Shown here one piece after another: positions 40,618 to 51,249 of a DNA stretch of 64,000 nucleotides. The DNA comes from Corynebacterium glyciniphilum AJ 3170 (GTDB lineage: Bacteria > Actinomycetota > Actinomycetes > Mycobacteriales > Mycobacteriaceae), in NCBI RefSeq assembly GCF_007673095.1, contig NZ_VDYZ01000001.1, positions 248,001-312,000 of the forward strand. The letters run 5' to 3'. The position numbers and the translations under genes are program-made. The notes below the pieces were generated by a model. The model did no database searches. It saw nothing but the letters and a program-made list of their open reading frames with translations, and was not told where the DNA came from. The first letter of the stretch is position 1. The number at the start of each line of letters is the position of its first letter.

Positions 40618-40886
40618 CTCTACCCCCGAGCCTGATGCGCGGAGTAAGTATCGTTCACGAAACACTATCCAAATGAGCGTAAAAAGTTTATATTGATATC
40701 TGTCCAACAGGCCGAGGCCGGAAGGACCAGATGTCCGGAGGCCCGGGGGGCCCTGCTGTTCCGGAACTCAGCGGAAGTGGTGGGTGGGTCGCCCGCGAAC
40801 CTCGACCAGAGGATCGACGCGGCTCTCTCCCTAGGGGGGAGAAGGAGAGCGCGGCGCCCACCTCCACGACTGCAGGGCCTCGGTGA

Positions 40887-40892
40887 TACGAT
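40887..40892 (+). promoter_or_regulatory. -10 box for leaderless ABC-F start
   Basis: TACGAT ends 8 nt before GTG 40901. The in-frame GTG at 40883 lies upstream of and partly abuts this box. Confidence 0.5.
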
Positions 40893-40900
40893 GGACCGTT

Positions 40901-42529
40901 GTGATTGTTACTCAGGACCTCGAGGTGCGGGTGGGGGCTCGCACCCTCCTCAACGCGCCCGGCCAGCAGCTCCGCGTCCAACCGGGGGACCGTATCGGCC
41001 TCGTCGGCCGTAATGGTGCCGGGAAGACGACCTCCATGCGCATCCTCGCAGGCGAGGGAGAGCCCTACGGCGGCACCGTGACCCGCGCCGGTGAGATCGG
41101 CTACCTCCCGCAGGACTCCAAGGAGGGCGACATCGAACAGACCGCCCGCGACCGTGTGCTCTCGGCCCGGGGTCTGGACCAGCTGCGGTCCTCGATGGAC
41201 CGCCAGCAGGAGCTCATGGAGTCCGGCACCGACTCCCAACGCGATGCCGCCATCATCAAGTACAGCCGTCTCGAGGAGCGGTACGCCTCTCTCGGCGGTT
41301 ATGAGGCCGACTCCGAGGCTGCCCGCATCTGTGACGGTCTCGGCCTGCCGCAGCGCATCCTCGACCAGCAGCTCAAGACGCTCTCAGGTGGCCAGCGTCG
41401 CCGCGTGGAGCTCGCCCAGATCCTCTTCGCCGCGACGTCCGGGTCAGGGCGCTCGGAGACGACGCTGCTGCTCGACGAACCCACCAACCACCTCGACGCG
41501 GATTCGATCTCCTGGCTCCGTGACTTCCTGCAGCGCCACGAGGGGGGTCTGGTCATGATCTCCCACGACGTCGAGCTCCTTGAGGCCGTCGTCAACAAGG
41601 TCTGGTTCCTCGACGCCGTGCGTGGCGAGGCCGACGTCTACAACATGACCTGGAAGAAGTACCTGGACGCCCGCGCCACCGATGAGGCCCGTCGGCGTCG
41701 CGAGAAAGCCAATGCGGAGAAGAAGGCGGGGGCCCTTCGCCAGCAGGCGGCGAAGCTCGGGGCGAAGGCCACCAAGGCGGCCGCAGCCAAGCAGATGATC
41801 GCCCGGGCGGACCGCATGATCGACGATCTCGACGAGGTCCGCCAGGACGACAAGTACGCCAACATCTCCTTCCCCGAGCCTGCGCCCTGCGGGAAGACAC
41901 CGATGAACGCCACGGGTCTGACGAAGATGTACGGCTCCCTGGAGGTCTTCGCCGGCGTCGACCTCGCCGTCGACCGTGGTTCGCGTGTCGTCGTCCTGGG
42001 CTTCAACGGTGCCGGTAAGACGACCCTGCTGAAGCTCCTCGCCGGTGTGGAGCGGACCGACGGAGAAGGTGGCATCGTCAGCGGGTACGGCCTCAAGGTG
42101 GGCTACTTCGCCCAGGAGCACGACACGATCGACCCGGACGCCAGCGTCTGGGACAACGCGATCCAGGCATGCCCTGAGGCCGGTGAGCAGGACCTCCGTG
42201 GTCTCCTCGGTGCATTCATGTTCTCCGGGGAGCAGCTCAACCAGCCGGCCGGGACGCTCTCGGGCGGTGAGAAGACCCGGCTCGCCCTGGCGACGCTGGT
42301 GAGTTCGCGGGCGAACGTCCTGCTGCTGGACGAGCCGACCAACAACCTCGACCCGCAGTCGCGCGAGCAGGTCCTCAATGCGCTGCGCACCTACACCGGT
42401 GCCGTCATCCTGGTCACCCATGACCCGGGAGCGGTGAGGGCACTGGAACCGGAACGTGTGATCGTCCTACCGGACGGCGACGAGGACCTGTGGTCGGACG
42501 CCTACATGGATATCGTGGAACTCGCCTGA
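40901..42529 (+). CDS. ABC-F family ATPase
   Basis: Soluble twin-ATPase of the ABC-F class, which acts on ribosomes as translation factors or antibiotic-protection proteins and has no membrane domain. The 542-residue protein has two nucleotide domains: Walker A GRNGAGKTTS and GFNGAGKTTL, signatures LSGGQRRRVEL and LSGGEKTRLAL, Walker B LLLDEPTNHLD and LLLDEPTNNLD. Between them is a charged, Lys/Ala-rich linker (about 250-320). GTG 40901 gives MIVTQDLEVRVGARTLL and has a -10 box 8 nt upstream. This is a housekeeping corynebacterial type; resistance is not implied. Confidence 0.92.
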   Translation: MIVTQDLEVRVGARTLLNAPGQQLRVQPGDRIGLVGRNGAGKTTSMRILAGEGEPYGGTVTRAGEIGYLPQDSKEGDIEQTARDRVLSARGLDQLRSSMDRQQELMESGTDSQRDAAIIKYSRLEERYASLGGYEADSEAARICDGLGLPQRILDQQLKTLSGGQRRRVELAQILFAATSGSGRSETTLLLDEPTNHLDADSISWLRDFLQRHEGGLVMISHDVELLEAVVNKVWFLDAVRGEADVYNMTWKKYLDARATDEARRRREKANAEKKAGALRQQAAKLGAKATKAAAAKQMIARADRMIDDLDEVRQDDKYANISFPEPAPCGKTPMNATGLTKMYGSLEVFAGVDLAVDRGSRVVVLGFNGAGKTTLLKLLAGVERTDGEGGIVSGYGLKVGYFAQEHDTIDPDASVWDNAIQACPEAGEQDLRGLLGAFMFSGEQLNQPAGTLSGGEKTRLALATLVSSRANVLLLDEPTNNLDPQSREQVLNALRTYTGAVILVTHDPGAVRALEPERVIVLPDGDEDLWSDAYMDIVELA

Positions 42530-42559
42530 CCGGGGTATCCCGGAGGATACTGTCGGGGG

Positions 42560-43933
42560 ATGGAAACAAACCACACCCCCGACACCACCCGACCCGGCGC
42601 CGGCCGTGCACGGCAGGACACCATCTACCGCTCCGGAGTGTCCGGCATCCGTCCGGCCGTCCCCACCGACGCTGCCGGCCTGGAACGTGCGGCCCGTCGG
42701 GCGATGTCCCGGAAGGCGTGGGCCTACATCAACGGCAGCGCCGGCGAGGGGCGGACGCACGACAGCAACCGGGCGGCTTTCGACAGTTACCGCGTCGTGC
42801 CCCGTATGGCACACGGCGTCAAGGAAAGAAACTTGTCGACGACGGTATTAGGTCAGGAGCTGTCGTCGCCACTCCTTCTCGCCCCGGTCGGCGCCGGCGC
42901 ACTCGTCCATCCGGACAGTGACCTCATGATCGCCCGGGCGGCAGGACGCACTGACGTCCCGTACGTGGTGAGCAACCAGGGCAGCTCCGCACTGGAGGAC
43001 ATCGCCGCGGCATGCCAGGGCGCACGGACCCCCGAAAAGTCAAGGGAAAATGCTGGACACTGGTTCCAGTTGTACTGGTCGACGGATGAACAGTTGGTCG
43101 ACAGCCTCATCGCCCGTGCGGAAGACAGCGGTGCCGGGGCACTGGTGGTCACGCTCGATACCACTGTGCTGGGCTGGCGCCCGCAGGACCTGAACCTGGG
43201 GTCCCTGCCGTTCTCCCGGGGACAGGGCATCGCCCAGTACACCTCCGACAACCGGTTCCTGCGGATCGTCCGGCAGCGTCTCCGCGACAAGGACTCCGGC
43301 GGCACCGCCGGGGTACGTGTCACGCCGGCGGCGGTGGCGTCCCTGCTCTCCATCGCCCGCCGCCATCCGGGCCCCACGCTACGCAATCTTCTGGCCCCGG
43401 AGCCCCGGGCGTCCGTGGAGACGTTCCTGGACATCTACTCGAACCCCGGCCTGGACTGGGACCTGCTGGCGACGCTGAAGCAGCGTACATCGCTACCGGT
43501 CGTGTTCAAGGGGATCCTGCACGCCGATGACGCGGAGCGCGCCTTCGAGGTCGGGGCGGACGCGATCATCGTGTCCAACCACGGGGGACGTCAGGTGGAC
43601 GGTGCCGTGGCCTCGCTCGATGCCCTGGTCGAGGTCAGGGAACGCATCGGCGACGGTCCGACCGTCCTGCTGGACTCCGGTGTCCGGACCGGACGGGACG
43701 TCGCTGTCGCGCTGGCTCTCGGTGCGGACGCCGTCCTGCTGGGGAGGCCCCACATGTACGGACTCGCCGTGGCCGGCGAGCAGGGCGTCCGCGAGGTCGT
43801 GGAGAATGTCCTGGCCGACCTGGACCTGACCATGGCACTGGTCGGTGCCCCGGACGTCGCCGGACTCCGGGAGATGGAGCTGCGGCGCTCAGTCCCGGCC
43901 CCGTCCCGGGTCACCGCACGCCGGCAGCTCTGA
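42560..43933 (+). CDS. FMN-dependent alpha-hydroxy-acid oxidase/dehydrogenase
   Basis: Member of the L-lactate dehydrogenase / lactate 2-monooxygenase / glycolate oxidase family, oxidising a 2-hydroxy acid with FMN. The 457-residue protein has SPLLLAPVGAGAL, the substrate-site QLYW, VVFKGIL with its FMN Lys, the catalytic SNHGGRQVDGA with His, and LDSGVRTGRDVAVALALGADAVLLGRP. The 60-residue N-terminal extension and overall pattern favour the lactate 2-monooxygenase-like branch, but the substrate is uncertain. TACTGT (42548-42553) ends 6 nt before the ATG. Its 3' end overlaps the opposing gene by 23 nt. Confidence 0.85.
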   Translation: METNHTPDTTRPGAGRARQDTIYRSGVSGIRPAVPTDAAGLERAARRAMSRKAWAYINGSAGEGRTHDSNRAAFDSYRVVPRMAHGVKERNLSTTVLGQELSSPLLLAPVGAGALVHPDSDLMIARAAGRTDVPYVVSNQGSSALEDIAAACQGARTPEKSRENAGHWFQLYWSTDEQLVDSLIARAEDSGAGALVVTLDTTVLGWRPQDLNLGSLPFSRGQGIAQYTSDNRFLRIVRQRLRDKDSGGTAGVRVTPAAVASLLSIARRHPGPTLRNLLAPEPRASVETFLDIYSNPGLDWDLLATLKQRTSLPVVFKGILHADDAERAFEVGADAIIVSNHGGRQVDGAVASLDALVEVRERIGDGPTVLLDSGVRTGRDVAVALALGADAVLLGRPHMYGLAVAGEQGVREVVENVLADLDLTMALVGAPDVAGLREMELRRSVPAPSRVTARRQL

Positions 43934-44687
43934 GAGCGGCACCGATCTGCGTCAACGACAGGTTCGTGGTGACGGTCGCGGATGCTGCCATGGTCTCCGT
44001 CGAACCCGCCACATACCGTGCGACAGTCCAGCCGTTGGTGTACTCCGGCTCGAACGCGTCCACCGGGTTCGGGGCACTGACCAGGTCGTGCGGGGCGCCG
44101 TCATGATTGGCCAGTGCCTGGAAGGGATCCGTGACCACGGTGAACGTCGGGCTTCCGTCAGTGGGGTGCACCTCCACCACGGCCCGGAACCAGTACCTGT
44201 TGTCCTGGTTGGCCCCCTGACTGTTGGCCCTGCCGTGTGTCACGCGGCGGTCGACCCACACCGCCCCCACCCGGGCAGGCGCGAAGCGGAGCCAACCGTT
44301 CTGCCATGCCGTCGCCAGCGCCACTAGTCTTCTCCGGCGACTCCGCGCGGACAACACCGTGAACGCCAGTATCCCGGCCCCCAGCACGAGCAGGACGCTG
44401 CCCACGCCCACGCCGGACACTGAGCCCGCACCGAGCAGGAGCAGGCCGACGAGGGCGACGGCGCAGGCGGACACGACGAGCACGAGTTGCGCGGTCGCCA
44501 GCCCGAAGAGCCGGGCACCGGCGACGGGCATCGTCCCGTTGTCGCGCAGCGCCTCCGTCACCGCGGCATCGTCCGGGGGCAGGGGACAGGGGGCGCTGAA
44601 CCTCCCCTCCGCATATGCCGTCGAAATCAGGTCACCCGGATCGGCGATGACGGTGGCGCTTCGGGCGTGGGTGAATATCCTGGGCAC
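43911..44687 (-). CDS. DUF3239-like membrane protein
   Basis: Hypothetical actinobacterial protein of 258 residues. It has a polar N-terminus, two hydrophobic helices (about 62-84 and 87-111), then a soluble domain with RYWFRAVVEVHP, TFTVVTDPFQALAN and NGWTVARYVAGS. I assign it to the DUF3239 group from these C-terminal features, without a search. GTG start with GAGGGG about 10 nt upstream, 14 nt after the UPF0210 gene, so it probably ends an ACT-UPF0210-DUF3239 operon. Function unknown. Confidence 0.6.
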   Translation of the reverse strand: MPRIFTHARSATVIADPGDLISTAYAEGRFSAPCPLPPDDAAVTEALRDNGTMPVAGARLFGLATAQLVLVVSACAVALVGLLLLGAGSVSGVGVGSVLLVLGAGILAFTVLSARSRRRRLVALATAWQNGWLRFAPARVGAVWVDRRVTHGRANSQGANQDNRYWFRAVVEVHPTDGSPTFTVVTDPFQALANHDGAPHDLVSAPNPVDAFEPEYTNGWTVARYVAGSTETMAASATVTTNLSLTQIGAALRAAGVR

Positions 44688-44701
44688 GTCCGTCGGTCCC
44701 C

Positions 44702-46072
44702 TCAGTTACGGAACCCGTGGACCGGTGCGGGGATGTAGCCGCCGCGTGCGATGAACTCCGCGCTGCTGACGGTACTGACCGGCATGACCGGTGCATGGCC
44801 GAGCAGGCCGCCGAAGTCGACGTCGTCGCCGGGGACAGTGCCGACGGCGGGGACCACCCGCACGGCGGTGGTCTTGTGGTTCATCACGCCGATGGCCGCC
44901 TCGTCGGCGATCATGCCCGCGATGGAGGACGCCGGGGTGTCACCGGGAATCGCGATCATGTCCAGGCCGACCGAACAGATCGCGGTCATCGCCTCGAGCT
45001 TCTCGATGGTCAGATTTCCGGCCCGGACCGCCTCGATCATCCCGGCGTCCTCCGACACCGGGATGAAGGAACCCGAGAGCCCTCCGACGCGTGAGCAGGC
45101 CATCATGCCGCCCTTCTTCACTGCGTCGTTGAGCAGTGCCAGGGCGGCGGTGGTGCCGTGTCCGCCGACCTGCCCGAGCCCCATGTGCTCCAGAATGTGG
45201 GCGACCGAGTCACCGATGTCGGCGGTCGGTGCGAGGGACAGATCCACGATCCCGAAGGGGACGCCGAGACGGTCGGCGGCCATCGTGCCGACGAGCTGCC
45301 CGGTGCGGGTCACCTTGAACGCCGCCTTCTTGATCTCCTCGGCGATCTCGTTGAGGGAGGCCTCCGGCCCCAGGGCGGCGACAGCGCGGTCGACGACCCC
45401 GGGCCCCGAGACACCGACACTGATCACGCAGTCGGGCTCCTCGATCCCGTGGAACGCCCCGGCCATGAACGGGTTGTCCCCGACGGAGTTGGCGAAGACC
45501 ACCAGTTTCGCGCAGGCGATGGAGCTGCGGTCCGAGGTCGCCTCGGCGCAGTCCTTGACGACCTGGCCCATCTCGCGCACGGCGTTCATGTTGATGCCGG
45601 CACGGGAGGACGCGATGTTCACCGAGGAACAGACCACGTCTGTCTCACTGAGCGCCTCCGGAATCGACCGGATCAGACGCTTGTCCCCGGCAGAACCGCC
45701 CTTCTCGACGAGCGCGGAGTATCCGCCGATGAAATTCACCCCGGCGGCCACGGCCGCGCGGTCGAGGGCGCGGGCGATGTCGACGGGGTCGCAGCCCGGG
45801 ACCGCCGAGGACACCAGGGCCACCGGGGTGACGGAGATGCGCTTGTTGACGATCGGGACCCCCAGTTCCTCCTCGATGCCGCTGCAGACGGGCACGAGGC
45901 TCTCGGCACGGGAGGTCACCAGGTCGTAGACGGCCTCGCAGGTGGCTTCCGGGGTGGCACGGACCGCGGGCAGGAGGTTGATCCCCATGGTCACCGTGCG
46001 GATGTCCAGGCGGTAACGCTGGATCATCTCGATGGTCTCGAGGATCGAGGACGAAGGCAGGAATGCAGTCAT
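44702..46072 (-). CDS. UPF0210 family (PFL-like) protein
   Basis: Highly conserved bacterial/archaeal protein of unknown activity, with a fold related to pyruvate formate-lyase-type enzymes. The 456-residue protein has [94 protein letters not shown] and [19 protein letters not shown] 46072 starts the conserved sequence, 13 nt after the ACT gene. The ACT plus UPF0210 pair is kept across distant phyla, so they very likely work together. Confidence 0.88.
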   Translation of the reverse strand: MTAFLPSSSILETIEMIQRYRLDIRTVTMGINLLPAVRATPEATCEAVYDLVTSRAESLVPVCSGIEEELGVPIVNKRISVTPVALVSSAVPGCDPVDIARALDRAAVAAGVNFIGGYSALVEKGGSAGDKRLIRSIPEALSETDVVCSSVNIASSRAGINMNAVREMGQVVKDCAEATSDRSSIACAKLVVFANSVGDNPFMAGAFHGIEEPDCVISVGVSGPGVVDRAVAALGPEASLNEIAEEIKKAAFKVTRTGQLVGTMAADRLGVPFGIVDLSLAPTADIGDSVAHILEHMGLGQVGGHGTTAALALLNDAVKKGGMMACSRVGGLSGSFIPVSEDAGMIEAVRAGNLTIEKLEAMTAICSVGLDMIAIPGDTPASSIAGMIADEAAIGVMNHKTTAVRVVPAVGTVPGDDVDFGGLLGHAPVMPVSTVSSAEFIARGGYIPAPVHGFRN

Positions 46073-46085
46073 TGGTCGGCGTACC

Positions 46086-46352
46086 TCAGATCTCGTGCAT
46101 CGCGTCGAAAATCGCCTGCGACTGGATCGTGATGACCAGCTTCTCCCTCTGCTCCACCTCGGACATCCGCCCGTTGACATCGGTGACCGACAGCGCGTCG
46201 GGAAGCTCGACGTGCAGGATCATCGTGAACCAGTCGTCCATGATGGTCTGGGAGACGTTACGGATGTTGATCTCCAGCTCAGCACATGCGGTCGACACGG
46301 CTGCGATGATTCCGGTGTGGTCTCGTCCGGTAACGGTCATGATCGCGATCAT
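46086..46352 (-). CDS. ACT-domain protein (UPF0237 family)
   Basis: Stand-alone ACT domain of 88 residues, [26 protein letters not shown] then [22 protein letters not shown], a small-molecule-sensing fold related to GcvR. Minus-strand TAGCAT (46366-46361) ends 8 nt before ATG 46352, predicting a leaderless mRNA. It likely senses an amino acid or similar ligand for the UPF0210 protein encoded 13 nt downstream. Confidence 0.88.
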   Translation of the reverse strand: MIAIMTVTGRDHTGIIAAVSTACAELEINIRNVSQTIMDDWFTMILHVELPDALSVTDVNGRMSEVEQREKLVITIQSQAIFDAMHEI

Positions 46353-46360
46353 GGGACACC

Positions 46361-46366
46361 ATGCTA
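46361..46366 (-). promoter_or_regulatory. -10 box for the ACT-UPF0210 operon
   Basis: TAGCAT on the minus strand, 8 nt before ATG 46352. Confidence 0.5.
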
Positions 46367-46383
46367 CTTGTCTGGTAAAGGAT

Positions 46384-46423
46384 GGCACCCACCGGGCCGG
46401 TAGGGCTCTGATCGGTGGGTGCC
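46384..46423 (-). terminator. Terminator after acnR
   Basis: Perfect 11-bp arms GGCACCCACCG (46384-46394) and CGGTGGGTGCC (46413-46423) with an 18-nt loop. It sits between the acnR stop and the ACT-gene promoter on the minus strand. Confidence 0.65.
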
Positions 46424-46452
46424 GTGTGCCGAGCGGTGCGAGGGCGTGGTGG

Positions 46453-47028
46453 TCAGGCCCGGTTCTCCGAGGAACGCAGGGACTGCTCGACGATGTCGAG
46501 CGCCTCGGGGAGCAGGCCGCTCTCACGGTCCGACACCAGGTGCGCCATGACCCCCTCCAGCACCAGCTCCAGTAACTGGAGCGTGGTGGCGGTGGAGATG
46601 TCGGTACGGAGCCTGCCGGACTCGCGTTGTTCCTCGAGTCGCTCGGTGACCGCCGTGCGCAGGGCGTTCTGGTCCTGTTCCCAGACGTCCCGCAACTGGT
46701 CGTCGAGGCGGATCCTGCGGGTGATCTCCACCCTCAGGCCCCACCATTCGGCGAGTTCGGGGTCCTCGAGGAGGTACCGGATCAGGCCGATCATGCCCCG
46801 GTTCCCGGCGAGGTCGGTCATGCGGACCATGTCGCGGTGGGCCACTTCCCGGAACAGGGTCTCCTTGTTCCGGAAGTGGTGGAAGATCGCCCCCCGCGAC
46901 TTGCCGGTCTCCTTCTCCAGTCGCGAGACCGTGGCGCCGTCGTACCCGTAGGTGACGAAGCAGGTCCTGGCCGCGCGCAGGATGTCGGTGCGCCGCTCGG
47001 AAAGGTCGGTTTCACTGACCTTAGGCAT
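46453..47028 (-). CDS. acnR: TetR-family repressor of aconitase, AcnR
   Basis: TetR-type repressor; in C. glutamicum AcnR represses acn and responds to citrate and metal. The 191-residue protein has the N-terminal HTH (about 12-58) with YGYDGATVSRLEKETGKSRGAIFHHFRNKETLF, closely matching the AcnR recognition region, and an all-helical ligand-binding C-terminus. ATG 47028 is chosen because GGAAAGGGG lies about 8 nt upstream. It follows acn on the same strand, and a matching operator precedes acn. Confidence 0.92.
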   Translation of the reverse strand: MPKVSETDLSERRTDILRAARTCFVTYGYDGATVSRLEKETGKSRGAIFHHFRNKETLFREVAHRDMVRMTDLAGNRGMIGLIRYLLEDPELAEWWGLRVEITRRIRLDDQLRDVWEQDQNALRTAVTERLEEQRESGRLRTDISTATTLQLLELVLEGVMAHLVSDRESGLLPEALDIVEQSLRSSENRA

Positions 47029-47054
47029 GGACAGTGCCCCTTTCCGGTACACGT

Positions 47055-47087
47055 CCGCCCGCCTCACGGAAGCCGCGGGGCGGGCGG
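47055..47087 (-). terminator. Hairpin between acn and acnR
   Basis: CCGCCCGCC (47055-47063) pairs perfectly with GGCGGGCGG (47079-47087) in the 75-nt acn-acnR gap. There is no U-tract; it may only lower acnR relative to acn. Confidence 0.45.
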
Positions 47088-47103
47088 GTGATGAACACGG
47101 GTC

Positions 47104-49905
<2,802 letters not shown>

Positions 49906-50082
49906 GACAGTGCTCCTGAATCTCTTCTCGTTATCGTCGTCAGTTGTGTGACGTTCGTCTGACGTCATCCCGCCGCGTGGACCTGCGGACCTCGTCTGGA
50001 CCTTGTCCCGGCACCGGGAAGAGTGGCGCCGACGCGGACTGCCACCATTGTGTCAGCAGTCATCGCGGATTCCGTCAGCACC

Positions 50083-50088
50083 ACTATA
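50083..50088 (-). promoter_or_regulatory. -10 box of acn
   Basis: TATAGT on the minus strand, the most consensus-like -10 between the acn start and the neighbouring gene. The AcnR site begins 2 nt upstream of it. Confidence 0.6.
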
Positions 50089-50089
50089 A

Positions 50090-50105
50090 CAGTACGAACG
50101 TAATG
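50090..50105 (-). promoter_or_regulatory. AcnR operator
   Basis: CAGTACGAACGTAATG matches the C. glutamicum AcnR motif CAGnACnnncGTACTG at all but one defined position. It lies in the spacer just upstream of the acn -10 box, so binding would block RNA polymerase. Confidence 0.8.
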
Positions 50106-50238
50106 CTTCATAACCGCAGGACGGAGTGATTCCGGCCCCCACATGACCGCGTGTCGGCACCCCCGAACGCCCCGCGAGGATGCTAAAAATCTATACAGCC
50201 AGATAACAACTCCCGCCCCGCCAGGAAATGAGTCAACC

Positions 50239-50721
50239 GTGGATTTCGAGAATGTCGACCTTCAGGCGGTGCTCGACGACATCGCCGAGTCCGGGTTCTC
50301 GGACTCACAGGCAGGCGACGACCTCACCCCGTCAGAGGTCTCCGGTTACCGGGATCTCGCGGACAAGGGGATAGACGTCGTGATCCTCGACAGCACTTCC
50401 GCAGAAGGGACGGGGCTGCGGAATCTCGCGCAGACCGTCAAGGACTCCACGGGTTCCGACGATTCCGGCGGGGCACAGACGGTCGTCGTGCGCGCCCCGC
50501 ACAACACGCAGGTCGTCAGCGACGACATGTCCCGCTTCCAGATCGAGTCCAACCAGGGGATGCTCCATGGCTCGACGGCCCCGCAGGACGTCGTGGACTT
50601 CCTCGCCGATGCTGACGCATCCGAGCCGGACTTCACCGCCGTCGTCGTGGCCGTCATCGTCGGCCTCCTCCTCACCGTGGCAGTGTCCGCCGCCTTCGCG
50701 ACCCTGAGCTACCGCCGCTGA
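50239..50721 (+). CDS. Rv1476-like membrane protein (DUF6676 group)
   Basis: Small conserved actinobacterial protein that sits between aconitase and the RipA hydrolase, as Rv1476 does in M. tuberculosis. The 160 residues comprise a cytoplasmic or extracytoplasmic alpha/beta domain (DIAESGFSDS, GIDVVILDSTSAEGTGLRNLAQTV, AQTVVVRAPHNTQVVS, FLADAD) and one C-terminal helix (TAVVVAVIVGLLLTVAV). GTG 50239 gives a start near the conserved region; its ribosome binding site is weak, so the start is uncertain. The link to RipA suggests an accessory role in wall hydrolysis, which is inference. Confidence 0.75.
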   Translation: MDFENVDLQAVLDDIAESGFSDSQAGDDLTPSEVSGYRDLADKGIDVVILDSTSAEGTGLRNLAQTVKDSTGSDDSGGAQTVVVRAPHNTQVVSDDMSRFQIESNQGMLHGSTAPQDVVDFLADADASEPDFTAVVVAVIVGLLLTVAVSAAFATLSYRR

Positions 50722-50750
50722 CCACGCGGTACGGACCACTTCCGCACCAA

Positions 50751-50784
50751 CCCCGACCGACCCCGACCGACCCCGGGGTCGGGG
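50751..50784 (+). terminator. Hairpin after the Rv1476-like gene
   Basis: CCCCGACC occurs twice in tandem (50751, 50761), and either copy can pair with GGTCGGGG (50777-50784). The stem is 8 bp with an 8-nt or 18-nt loop and no U-tract. Confidence 0.5.
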
Positions 50785-50903
50785 CAGTGAACCACGTTGC
50801 CACCAGGTCAAGGTCGGTGCCTTGTCGATGCTCAAGTCAAGGTTCAGAGTTTGAGTATGATGGGTTGCATTCTCGCAATCAGACACGCCGGCAGCACCAT
50901 CAA

Positions 50904-50919
50904 TGTGACAAAGATCACA
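50904..50919. promoter_or_regulatory. GlxR (CRP-type) binding site
   Basis: TGTGACAAAGATCACA is a perfect TGTGA-N6-TCACA palindrome, the consensus of the cAMP-responsive GlxR regulator of corynebacteria. It lies 330 nt upstream of the RipA-type hydrolase gene. Confidence 0.8.
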
Positions 50920-51249
50920 TTATGACTGTATGCGATCTCCTACGCAGGTCAAGGCACACAGCGTGACAAATGTTTCTCGTGATTCTTATGTGATTAGTGA
51001 GGTTCGGGTTTCGCATGTGTCTTGAGTGTCTTACGGTTCAGTTGTCGTCAATTGGTAACGATCCGATATCGGAACGAGACCTGTTCGTGACAATTCCGGC
51101 GGTGAACAACCGGCCCTCCGGAACCTGGGTATCGGGCCCTGGACCACCTCGCGGGGAAGCGCGGTGGACAGGTGGCCGTACCGGGATAATGTCAAGGACG
51201 ACGGCTTGACCTAGTTGACCCGGTACGCCACCCCAAGGAGAGACTCACC

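Larger units (their letters stand above)
40436..40900. promoter_or_regulatory. Divergent region between lycopene cyclase and ABC-F gene
   Basis: This 465-nt region is less coding-like than its surroundings. TTTGCTG (40524-40530) and CAGCAAA (40547-40553) form an inverted repeat over a candidate cyclase promoter. Plus-strand TAGGCT occurs at 40531 and 40557. An AT-rich stretch at 40641-40702 holds TATATT (40689-40694). From 40810 to 40860 a hairpin-forming purine/pyrimidine tract (around CTCTCCC-TAG-GGGGGAG) lies in what would be the ABC-F leader. Confidence 0.4.
49906..50238. promoter_or_regulatory. Divergent region between acn and the Rv1476-like gene
   Basis: This 333-nt gap contains the acn promoter with its AcnR site (50083-50105) and a 171-nt acn leader. 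On the plus strand TATACA (50192-50197) is a weak -10 for the downstream membrane-protein gene. No additional gene was seen. Confidence 0.5.
50722..51249 (+). promoter_or_regulatory. Long regulatory region upstream of the ripA homologue
   Basis: This 528-nt region has an AT-rich middle (about 50840-51080), unusual for this window. It holds the hairpin at 50751-50784, TATGAT at 50856-50861, a GlxR site at 50904-50919 and GATAAT at 51185-51190. Between 51091 and 51175 two stem-loops can form: TTCCGG/CCGGAA (51093 onward) and CCACCTCGC/GCGCGGTGG with a GGGGAA loop. Direct repeats of TTGACC lie at 51206 and 51215. Confidence 0.5.

Noticed and set aside
40693-41013. A 106-codon frame overlapping the ABC-F start
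   Set aside because: It needs a TTG start without a ribosome binding site and runs out of frame through the conserved ABC-F N-terminus.
51091-51200. c-di-AMP (ydaO-type) riboswitch upstream of the ripA homologue
   Set aside because: The location fits, but I could not find the conserved core segments of that class, so I report only an unclassified foldable region.
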